Source: Patescibacteria group bacterium AH-259-L07 (GTDB taxonomy: Bacteria; Patescibacteriota; Patescibacteriia; UBA2591; UBA6264). Taken from it: a stretch of 5,045 bases of DNA. Below are positions 1-4,997 of the stretch, piece by piece. The stretch is taken from the NCBI GenBank assembly GCA_027718005.1, contig JALLOP010000094.1, positions 1 through 5,045 of the forward strand. The letters run 5' to 3'. A program made the position numbers and the translations under genes. The stretch's first letter is position 1. Every line of letters begins with the position of its first letter. The notes beneath the pieces were generated by a model, which saw only the letters and a program-made list of their open reading frames with translations, was not told the origin of the DNA and ran no database searches.

Positions 1-378
1 GTCCAAATATTTAGTAATCTTACCAAGTACATCAGTTAAATGTACATCAGCTTTTACCAGATAATCTACTGCGCCCAGCGCTCTTCCTTTGATAACTTCT
101 TCTTCCTGCCCTAAATTAGACAAAATAACCACTGGTGTTTCTTGCGTTGCAGGATTATACTTTAGCTTCTCCAACACCTCGAAACCGCTCATCTTTGGCA
201 TCACGACATCTAATAAAATCATATCCGGTCTTTCTTTTTCCGCCAGTTCAAGCGCTTTTTTGCCATCTTCTGCGGGGACAACTTTATAGCCAGCGCTCTC
301 AACCATGCCAACAAGAATCGCGCGCATATCCGGCTCGTCTTCCGCAATGAGTATCTTTTTTTGTGTTTCACTAGGCAT
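1..378 (-). CDS. Response regulator, receiver domain (3' end outside window)
   Basis: This is the N-terminal 126 codons of a CheY-like response regulator; the gene runs off the left edge. All receiver landmarks are present: the acidic pocket E13-D14 in ILIAEDEP, the phospho-acceptor D57 in LLDVVMPKMSG, the switch residue S87 in VVILS, and the invariant K109 in DYLVKA with Y106 before it. The usual proline after the lysine is replaced by A110. The visible part ends in the last receiver helix (KITKYLD), so the domain is essentially complete. Whether an output domain follows, or the protein is a single-domain regulator, cannot be seen. It starts 17 bp after the upstream kinase stop, on the same strand, so it is very likely the cognate partner and co-transcribed. 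The ATG at 378 is the first in-frame start that keeps the whole first beta strand, but no Shine-Dalgarno precedes it (the leader reads AACTTTAATAT). The receiver assignment is secure; the partner assignment is inferred from position. Confidence 0.95.
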   Translation of the reverse strand, partial: MPSETQKKILIAEDEPDMRAILVGMVESAGYKVVPAEDGKKALELAEKERPDMILLDVVMPKMSGFEVLEKLKYNPATQETPVVILSNLGQEEEVIKGRALGAVDYLVKADVHLTDVLGKITKYLD

Positions 379-395
379 ATATTAAAGTTAACATA

Positions 396-2885
396 TTATT
401 TTTTAGTTGGAAGGGTAAAAAAGAATGTTGTTCCCTTACCCTCAACTGAGTCGAACCAAATTTTTCCGCCCGAGGCCTCAATCAATCCTTTGGCCAGATA
501 AAGACCTAACCCTGTCCCCGGCTTTTGGCTCACATTTTCAGCTCTAAAAAACCGGGAAAAAATCTTTTCTTCTTGCTTTTTGGGTATGCCCACACCAGAA
601 TCAGCAGTGGAGTATACAATTTCGTGATCATGTTGTTCAATTTTTAGTTTAATTTCTGACCCTTCAGGAGAATATTTAATCGCATTATCAAGTAAAATAA
701 TAATGACTTGGCGTATTTTTTCAGGATCAATAGTAACTTTGGGAAGGAGCGTATCAGGTTTTTTATAAGAAAGCTTTGCCTTTTTCTTTTCTAAATAGGG
801 TTGATATTCTTCAATTACCTTATCAATAAGTTCTTCAAACTGTACTTCTTCAGTTTTAAATACTAAACGCTTTGATTCAAGCCGAGAAACATTTAACAAA
901 TCATTTACCAATTCAATCATGCGACTGCTCCCCCGATAAATACGCTGCAGTTGTTCCATTTCTTTTTTTGTAAGTTTTTTTTCTAAACCTTTGAGCAATG
1001 TCTCAGTCCCCCACTTGATAATCGTAACCGGCGTACGCAGTTGATGAGAAGCCAATGATACAAATTCTGACTTTATGCGATCCATTTCTCGCTCTTTGGT
1101 AATATCGCGAAATACGGCAACCCCGCCAATAATTGTTCCTTTTTCATCGCGAATTGCTGCAGCAGACGATGCCGCGGGCATTTCAACCCCATCTTTTTTT
1201 ACCAACACGGTATGGTTATACATGGTTGAAAGTTCGCCTGAGGTTAATGCGTTTTCAATAAATTCAATATTTTCTTTCTTATCGTCTTCTTTTAAAAATT
1301 TAAACACTTCATTATATGGTTTGCCCACGCATTCATCTTGCGAGAATCCAGTAATGCGCTCTACTGATGGATTTATAAGTATTAATTTTCTATTCGTATC
1401 GATTACTAATACGCCATCAGCAATACTAACTAAAATTGCCTCAATTCTATTTTTTTCCTGCTCAATACGGCTTTTTGCCTGCACCAATTGTGCGGTCCGC
1501 TCTTTTACTTTTTGCTCTAACGTTGCATAGTATTTTTTTAGTTTTCGTGCCATTTCATTAAAACCTTCAGCTAATGTTTGAATCTCATCTCCTGTTTTAA
1601 TGTTAATTTGATATGATAAATTTCCTTTACTTATCTCTTCTGCTCCTCGAGTCAATGCTTTAATGGGTGCAGTCACAAACCGCGAACTGAGTACAATAAG
1701 GATTAAAAGAACTAAAATAACAGCGCCTAACATAGTTACAATAAAATTTCTGGTAGCAAGTGCATTGGCAATCACTTCATTAACCGGTACGACCAAGCCT
1801 AAGCTCCAGCCGCTGTTAGCAATGGGATAATATGCAACATATTTTTTAGCATTTATAAAATCAACTATTCTAATTCCTGAAAAACCTGCTTTCATTGCTT
1901 TAATCACATGGCCCAACTGTTCATTAGAAACGTTTTCTAAGTTAAACTCTCTAATTTCAGAAATTTCAAGCTTTTCTTTTACATATTCTAAATCAGGCTG
2001 GGCGCGTATAGGAAAACTAATGGGCCTGCCTTCGGCATCAATCATAAATGCATATCCTGTTTTCCACAACTTAATATCCAATACTCTATTGGTAATATCT
2101 TCAAGCTTAAAATCAATACCGGTGATCGCGGTCATTTTTTCCCCTGTATACACTGGCGCCAGTGAAGAAACCATTAATCCATGACCGGTTACATCAACAT
2201 ACGGCGGTGTCCATTGAGCGTATTTATCAGAATTATTTATTTCATTTAAATTATCCCAGAAGACCGGATCAACACCCTCAGCATTTAAATCAGCAGGTAA
2301 GACATCTATGGCGAACCCGCCGCGGCGACTTGGATCAGGATCTGCATTAGGATAGAGGCGATACCATCCGTAATTACCGCCAATAATATAGAGATTATCA
2401 ATATTTTTATTTTCTGCTTTTATTGAGGGGAATATAAAATCAAGGTTTGCTGATAAGTCAAGATCGCGTTTTACATTTTCATTTAAATTAAACCAGTTAA
2501 ATACAATCACTGATGAGGTATCATCTGCATCATTGCCGTATTGACCTTCTGATCCTTGAAACAGTTTCTCATCACTTGTCCAATACTCTGGGCTATAAAA
2601 AAGATCAGTGTTGTTATATGCATGGGTAGCATAGTCAGCTAAGTTTTTGCTGCTCGAACTAATTTTTGATAGTACTAAATTAATTTTTTCTGCCTCATCT
2701 TGAGAAAAATTTTTTAAACGTGTCACAGCTTCGCGCTGGAGCTCATTGGTGGTTCGCGAAACTGAAACGAACCCAATAATAGAAATGGGTAAAATCGAAA
2801 GCAAAACAAAAATAATAAGGAGCTTTATATTTAATCCTATCATACGTGATGATTTTTTTGGATGCAAAAAATCGCTTTTTTTCAT
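396..2885 (-). CDS. Membrane sensor histidine kinase (Cache-HAMP-PAS-HisKA-HATPase)
   Basis: An 829-residue hybrid-free sensor kinase. A basic N-terminus leads into TM1 (about 17-42), then a large extracytoplasmic region (about 45-378) that reads as a double Cache (dCache) ligand-binding domain, including WTPPYVD (225-231) and GIDFKLED (256-263). TM2 is about 380-402, followed by HAMP (about 400-455, with TAPIKALTRGAEEISKGNL), a coiled-coil linker (about 447-485), and a PAS/PAC domain (about 480-598, ADGVLVID to VFRDIT). HisKA carries the phospho-acceptor H614 in ASHQLRTP. The ATP-binding domain (about 712-828) has the N-box N734 in LLDNAIKYSP, the G1 box D762-SGVGIP, the F-box FSRFFR (776-781) and the G2 box GTGLGL (790-795). 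All catalytic boxes look intact, so an active kinase is expected. The residue after the histidine is Q instead of the common E. The ligand is not readable. It is the first gene of the kinase-regulator operon, with the receiver gene 17 bp downstream. No clear Shine-Dalgarno precedes the ATG; M15 is an alternative start without better support. Confidence 0.96.
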   Translation of the reverse strand: MKKSDFLHPKKSSRMIGLNIKLLIIFVLLSILPISIIGFVSVSRTTNELQREAVTRLKNFSQDEAEKINLVLSKISSSSKNLADYATHAYNNTDLFYSPEYWTSDEKLFQGSEGQYGNDADDTSSVIVFNWFNLNENVKRDLDLSANLDFIFPSIKAENKNIDNLYIIGGNYGWYRLYPNADPDPSRRGGFAIDVLPADLNAEGVDPVFWDNLNEINNSDKYAQWTPPYVDVTGHGLMVSSLAPVYTGEKMTAITGIDFKLEDITNRVLDIKLWKTGYAFMIDAEGRPISFPIRAQPDLEYVKEKLEISEIREFNLENVSNEQLGHVIKAMKAGFSGIRIVDFINAKKYVAYYPIANSGWSLGLVVPVNEVIANALATRNFIVTMLGAVILVLLILIVLSSRFVTAPIKALTRGAEEISKGNLSYQINIKTGDEIQTLAEGFNEMARKLKKYYATLEQKVKERTAQLVQAKSRIEQEKNRIEAILVSIADGVLVIDTNRKLILINPSVERITGFSQDECVGKPYNEVFKFLKEDDKKENIEFIENALTSGELSTMYNHTVLVKKDGVEMPAASSAAAIRDEKGTIIGGVAVFRDITKEREMDRIKSEFVSLASHQLRTPVTIIKWGTETLLKGLEKKLTKKEMEQLQRIYRGSSRMIELVNDLLNVSRLESKRLVFKTEEVQFEELIDKVIEEYQPYLEKKKAKLSYKKPDTLLPKVTIDPEKIRQVIIILLDNAIKYSPEGSEIKLKIEQHDHEIVYSTADSGVGIPKKQEEKIFSRFFRAENVSQKPGTGLGLYLAKGLIEASGGKIWFDSVEGKGTTFFFTLPTKK

Positions 2886-2895
2886 ATTACTTTTT

Positions 2896-2904
2896 AGTAT
2901 ACCA
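2896..2904 (-). promoter_or_regulatory. Extended -10 promoter for the sensor kinase operon
   Basis: On the minus strand this reads TGGTATACT, an extended -10 (TGn plus TATACT, five of six to TATAAT). No convincing -35 is found 16-18 bases upstream, where the sequence is simply ATATAT, which is compatible with extended -10 promoters. The hexamer ends only 10 bases before the kinase ATG, so transcription from here would give a leader of only a few bases. Alternatively the true promoter lies farther upstream. Confidence 0.4.
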
Positions 2905-2922
2905 TATATTTAAAAAATATAT
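2904..2922. repeat. AT-rich inverted repeat at the kinase promoter
   Basis: ATATATTT and AAATATAT form perfect 8-bp arms around an AAA spacer, lying directly upstream of the proposed -10 of the sensor kinase, where a spacer and -35 would be. It could be an operator or simply AT-rich promoter DNA; at this base composition such palindromes arise easily. Confidence 0.4.
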
Positions 2923-2928
2923 ATCCCT

Positions 2929-2989
2929 TTGTCTTTCCACACCCCTTTCAGTTATTTGGAATGGCAGGCCTTTCCTTGTCTTTCCACAC
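2929..2989. repeat. Duplicated 14-bp motif upstream of the sensor kinase
   Basis: TTGTCTTTCCACAC occurs exactly at 2929-2942 and again at 2976-2989, a 47-bp period. On the coding strand of the kinase it reads GTGTGGAAAGACAA. Between the copies lies an imperfect palindrome (GGAATGGC..GGCCTTTCC, about 2958-2975). The second copy also forms an imperfect hairpin with GAATGACAA at 2993-3001 (one mismatch in nine). It may be a pair of regulator sites or the remains of a dispersed intergenic repeat. Nothing else was found in the 2886-3088 spacer apart from the kinase promoter, its AT-rich repeat and the GNAT terminator. Confidence 0.55.
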
Positions 2990-3054
2990 AAAGAATGACA
3001 AAACAGGGAAGTAATTTATACGATCTTTTTAATGCATTTAAAGGGGAATAACAG

Positions 3055-3082
3055 AAAGCTCTTCGATTCTTTGAAGAGCTTT
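3055..3082 (-). terminator. Stem-loop behind the GNAT gene, probable terminator
   Basis: A perfect 10-bp stem (AAAGCTCTTC and GAAGAGCTTT) closes an 8-base loop and starts six bases after the GNAT TGA stop. The T-run is short on either strand (CTTTCTGTTATT on the minus side, CTTTTAG on the plus side), so it is a modest rho-independent terminator at best. Its position between GNAT and the kinase supports separate transcription units. Confidence 0.55.
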
Positions 3083-3088
3083 TAGTAT

Positions 3089-3535
3089 TCATATGTCTAT
3101 TCTCATCAGAGCTGACTTTGTTTTTCTAAATCCGCATTTTTCATAAAACACTACAATCCGTTTGTTACAACTCAGTATCACCTTATAACAATTGCGTTGT
3201 TTCGCCAATTCAAGCAAGTAAAGAACTATTTGTTTACCAATACCTGTGCCTCTCTTACTTCCATCAGTCACTACATTTTCTATATGCCCAAATGGTCTGC
3301 CCCCATGTGATAAATTCAATTGTACCAAAAGCGTAGCGGCCCCTCGTATTTTTCCATCAAATTCATACACACAAAGGTAATGGTTTGGATCCTGAATTAT
3401 CTGATCCAATTTTCTTCTAAGCCGTTTTTTACCAACATTTTTCTCATCTTTTGTGGGCGGACTTAGTTGATACAACAACGCAAGCACTTGGTCTAAATCA
3501 CTTAATTTTGCTTGTCTTATGGTAGTATTACTCAT
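3089..3535 (-). CDS. GNAT-family N-acetyltransferase, resembles glucosamine-6-phosphate acetyltransferase
   Basis: A 148-residue single-domain GNAT, the usual length for the family, predicted cytosolic and using acetyl-CoA to acylate an amine. The acetyl-CoA pyrophosphate loop (motif A) is R95-GTGIG, preceded by strand beta4 in HIENVVTD (84-91). Motif B includes NCYKVILSC (115-123) and FYEKCGF (130-136), with Y131 in the place of the GNAT general-acid tyrosine. From memory, the stretch HIE-x-V...RGxGxGK...CYKxIL-x-C...FYEKCGF is strikingly like eukaryotic Gna1/GNPNAT1, which makes GlcNAc-6-phosphate for UDP-GlcNAc. However, many bacterial GNATs of unknown substrate share parts of this pattern, so the substrate is unproven. 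The ATG at 3535 is fixed by AAGGAG (complement of 3543-3547 plus flank) 7 bases upstream. The gene has its own promoter (3575-3602) and a stem-loop immediately behind its TGA stop, so it appears monocistronic. Confidence 0.9.
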   Translation of the reverse strand: MSNTTIRQAKLSDLDQVLALLYQLSPPTKDEKNVGKKRLRRKLDQIIQDPNHYLCVYEFDGKIRGAATLLVQLNLSHGGRPFGHIENVVTDGSKRGTGIGKQIVLYLLELAKQRNCYKVILSCNKRIVVFYEKCGFRKTKSALMRIDI

Positions 3536-3574
3536 TTTTAATCTCCTTTTTAAGGCATTAAAGCGCCAGTCTTA

Positions 3575-3602
3575 AATATAATAAGTATCTCGATTCTGTC
3601 AA
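3575..3602 (-). promoter_or_regulatory. Sigma70-type promoter of the GNAT gene
   Basis: On the minus strand a perfect -35 TTGACA (3602-3597) is followed after a 16-bp spacer by TATATT (3580-3575, five of six). The predicted start near 3568 gives a leader of about 33 bases containing the AAGGAG ribosome site. The -35 is overlapped by the 11-bp tandem repeats and by the inverted pair TGTCA/TGACA (3597-3609). Confidence 0.7.
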
Positions 3603-3634
3603 TATGACAAATATATGACAAATATATGACAAAT
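3602..3634. repeat. Three perfect 11-bp tandem repeats at the GNAT promoter
   Basis: ATATGACAAAT is repeated three times without mismatch at 3602-3612, 3613-3623 and 3624-3634. The 11-bp period places each TGACA on about the same face of the helix. On the GNAT coding strand the units read ATTTGTCATAT and lie at about -36 to -70, immediately upstream of and touching the -35. This is a typical location for an activator or repressor array, but no binding protein is identified and slippage expansion of AT-rich DNA is an alternative. Confidence 0.85.
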
Positions 3635-3663
3635 AAAAAAGCCGCCCTTGATAAGCAGCTTTT
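3631..3663 (-). terminator. Rho-independent terminator of the VOC gene
   Basis: Read on the minus strand, AAAAGCTGC and GCGGCTTTT form a 9-bp stem with one A-C mismatch around a 9-base loop (TTATCAAGG), followed by TTTTTTATTT. This is a good U-tract. It lies about 100 bases after the VOC stop, with two structured elements in between, and its U-tract touches the last 11-bp repeat of the GNAT promoter. Reading in the plus direction gives only a short T-run. Confidence 0.75.
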
Positions 3664-3671
3664 AATTGTTA

Positions 3672-3730
3672 TAAATGGCGGCGAGGGAGAAATGAAAGTT
3701 TACTTGCATCTCGACCGAGCGAACCATTTA
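3672..3730. repeat. 59-bp imperfect palindrome behind the VOC gene
   Basis: The outer arms TAAATGG (3672-3678) and CCATTTA (3724-3730) are perfect. The inner arms match at 11 of 15 positions up to a near-gapless centre, AAGT-TT-ACTT (3696-3705). The whole element therefore folds on itself almost end to end. It is GC-richer than its surroundings, carries no ORF that makes sense, and lies in the VOC 3' untranslated region. It may be a dispersed palindromic repeat, an mRNA-stabilising 3' structure or a DNA-binding site. Confidence 0.65.
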
Positions 3731-3733
3731 CAT

Positions 3734-3766
3734 AGTAGGAAAAAACGGCGAAGCCCTCCTCCTACT
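3734..3766 (-). other. Stem-loop abutting the VOC stop codon
   Basis: On the minus strand AGTAGGA and TCCTACT form perfect 7-bp arms. The first arm begins at the base after the VOC TAG. Inside sits GGC-TTC-GCC followed by GTTTTTT, which looks like a miniature terminator with a stem too short to be convincing. It could be a first, weak terminator or part of the same repeat unit as the palindrome next to it. Confidence 0.5.
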
Positions 3767-4870
3767 CTATTTCTCCTGCTGTTTTAACCATTCGAGAAAA
3801 CCATACCTTCCCATTATTTCATCAGAAAAGATACGGCCAGTGTCATTTTCGATCTCTTCGTATTCAATAGAGCGATATAGGCCTATAACCGTAGGATCAT
3901 GAAATGCCTGTGCTCCTGTTTTTGCTTTTTTCGTTGATTCAATGCGCTGAATAAGCTCAAAAAAGAATCCACCTTCATGTGATGTTGGATCATCAAGACG
4001 CTGCCTATATGCCCACGGCTTGGTAAAACACTGAAACAAAGGTCCGGAATGGTCTTCTCCTTCGTGTATAATATCGGTTAAGTCACCTTTTCTATCTTGT
4101 TTTTGTCGCCGCAGTCGAAACTGGGTTCCACGTTTGTCAAGCTCCCCTACTGTCAGAGGGAGATTATCAAATTGAATTGCCGCGTGTTGAATTGCATGAT
4201 CACCATGTGCGCCAACATACGTGCTCACCTGAGAAAGTCGTTCTTTATCTACTCCCTTAACCAATGCAACAACCCAATTTCCGCGCTGCAGGGCAACTGT
4301 TTCCATGCTAGAATAATCACCCGGAATCTCTCCTTCTTCTGGTTCATAAATGGTTTCAAATCCTAGCGAATGATAAAATTGTTCTCCTTTCTTAAGGTCA
4401 CGAACACCAATTGCAAAATGGTCTAAGCCTTCTGAAGTGTCTTGCGCTTCGCCTTCACGTTCAACTAACATCCATTCTGAAGTTACTTCTTGAAAGGGCA
4501 TACGAAGAACCATATATTTAAAGGTTCCAAATTCATCTCTGGTAGAAAGAGGCATAGTAATATGTTGAATGCCACGCGCGTTAAGTTCTTTTAGTGCAGC
4601 TTTGAGACTATCAACCTCAATAGCAGCATAGGATACTTGCAAATCGCCGTGTTTAACTAAAAAAGGGATAAGTCTCTCATCATGATGAGGATCAATAAGG
4701 ACAATGCGGACATTACCATGCCTCATTGCAACGCCATCATTTCTGCCCCCGCTAACCGTTTCAAAGCCAAACCGTTCAAATATTGGCTGCCAAAACGAGC
4801 TATCATAACATGCAAACGCAATATGGTCGACCCTAAGTGGCGTAAACATCCTTTCTACAGTTTTTGCCAT
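3767..4870 (-). CDS. Two-domain VOC dioxygenase, 4-hydroxyphenylpyruvate dioxygenase-like
   Basis: A 367-residue cytosolic protein with two vicinal-oxygen-chelate halves (about 12-135 and 148-310), the architecture and length of HPPD, the Fe(II) enzyme that turns 4-hydroxyphenylpyruvate into homogentisate in tyrosine catabolism. The expected 2-His-1-carboxylate iron ligands are all in place: H151 in GLDHFAIGV, H229 in AIQHAAIQFDN, and E305 in GGFFFELIQR. The segment LFQCFTKPWA (278-287) also matches the HPPD pattern. The N-terminal half (RVDHIAFA, FERFGFETV, VSYAAIEVDSLKAA) is the degenerate non-metal VOC module. What differs is the C-terminus: the HPPD helix normally written GFGxGNFxxLFxxxE is replaced by AFHDPTVIGLYRSIEYEE (322-339), so the substrate may not be 4-hydroxyphenylpyruvate. 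AGGAGG five bases before the ATG fixes the start. Its own promoter lies at 4913-4940 and a terminator at 3631-3663. No homogentisate dioxygenase or other tyrosine-pathway gene is in view. The fold assignment is firm; the exact reaction is inferred. Confidence 0.88.
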   Translation of the reverse strand: MAKTVERMFTPLRVDHIAFACYDSSFWQPIFERFGFETVSGGRNDGVAMRHGNVRIVLIDPHHDERLIPFLVKHGDLQVSYAAIEVDSLKAALKELNARGIQHITMPLSTRDEFGTFKYMVLRMPFQEVTSEWMLVEREGEAQDTSEGLDHFAIGVRDLKKGEQFYHSLGFETIYEPEEGEIPGDYSSMETVALQRGNWVVALVKGVDKERLSQVSTYVGAHGDHAIQHAAIQFDNLPLTVGELDKRGTQFRLRRQKQDRKGDLTDIIHEGEDHSGPLFQCFTKPWAYRQRLDDPTSHEGGFFFELIQRIESTKKAKTGAQAFHDPTVIGLYRSIEYEEIENDTGRIFSDEIMGRYGFLEWLKQQEK

Positions 4871-4875
4871 ATCAT

Positions 4876-4881
4876 CCTCCT
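4876..4881 (-). promoter_or_regulatory. Ribosome binding site fixing the VOC start
   Basis: The minus strand reads TAGGAGGATGATATG, a near-complete complement to the 16S 3' end, with five bases between AGGAGG and the ATG. It selects the ATG at 4870 over M8. The overlapping ATG within GGATGAT is out of frame. Confidence 0.85.
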
Positions 4882-4912
4882 AATTTTGTTAAGAACTATA
4901 TTTACCTCTATT

Positions 4913-4940
4913 ATTCTATAATATAAAAATATTTTGTCAA
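4913..4940 (-). promoter_or_regulatory. Sigma70-type promoter of the VOC gene
   Basis: On the minus strand a perfect -35 TTGACA (4940-4935) is separated by a 16-bp AT-rich spacer from TAGAAT (4918-4913, five of six). The expected start near 4906 leaves a leader of about 36 bases that includes the AGGAGG site. It has the same -35 and spacer length as the GNAT promoter. Confidence 0.65.
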
Positions 4941-4960
4941 TACCAACCTTTCCTTAAGAT

Positions 4961-4985
4961 TTTGTTCTTGAAACAAATACGTATT
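4961..4985. repeat. Adjacent inverted repeats over the divergent promoter
   Basis: TTTGTT (4961-4966) and AACAAA (4972-4977) form perfect 6-bp arms around five bases. They are overlapped by the perfect 10-bp palindrome AATACGTATT (4976-4985). The pair covers the -35 and most of the spacer of the plus-strand promoter and lies about 20 bp upstream of the VOC -35, an operator-like position for control of one or both directions. Confidence 0.5.
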
Positions 4986-4995
4986 GTACTATAAT
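4968..4995 (+). promoter_or_regulatory. Plus-strand promoter reading out of the window
   Basis: TTGAAA (4968-4973) and a perfect TATAAT (4990-4995) are separated by 16 bp. The start would be near 5002, so the transcript leaves the window after about 44 bases. It is divergent from the VOC promoter, with 27 bp between the two -35 elements. No coding region or ribosome site is visible in the remaining bases. Confidence 0.6.
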
Positions 4996-4997
4996 AA

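Noticed and set aside
89..289. Plus-strand open frame of 66 codons
   Set aside because: It lies wholly antisense to the receiver domain, whose conserved residues are in the minus frame; low-complexity Ser/Phe-rich product and no ribosome site.
1075..1530. Plus-strand open frame of 151 codons
   Set aside because: Antisense to the PAS and linker region of the kinase, with no recognisable domain; the kinase frame carries all the motifs.
2961..3014. 17-residue plus-strand reading frame in the spacer before the kinase
   Set aside because: No ribosome site or promoter, and it is built from the repeated and palindromic bases there; more likely chance.
396..3535. A single operon of GNAT, kinase and regulator
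   Set aside because: The stem-loop at 3055-3082 and the 203-bp spacer with its own -10 and repeats argue for a separate kinase transcript, although read-through cannot be excluded.
3602..3634. Possible CRISPR remnant
   Set aside because: Direct tandem 11-bp units without spacers do not match a CRISPR array.
4097..4366. Plus-strand open frame of 89 codons inside the VOC gene
   Set aside because: Antisense shadow; the minus frame holds the metal ligands and the VOC fold.
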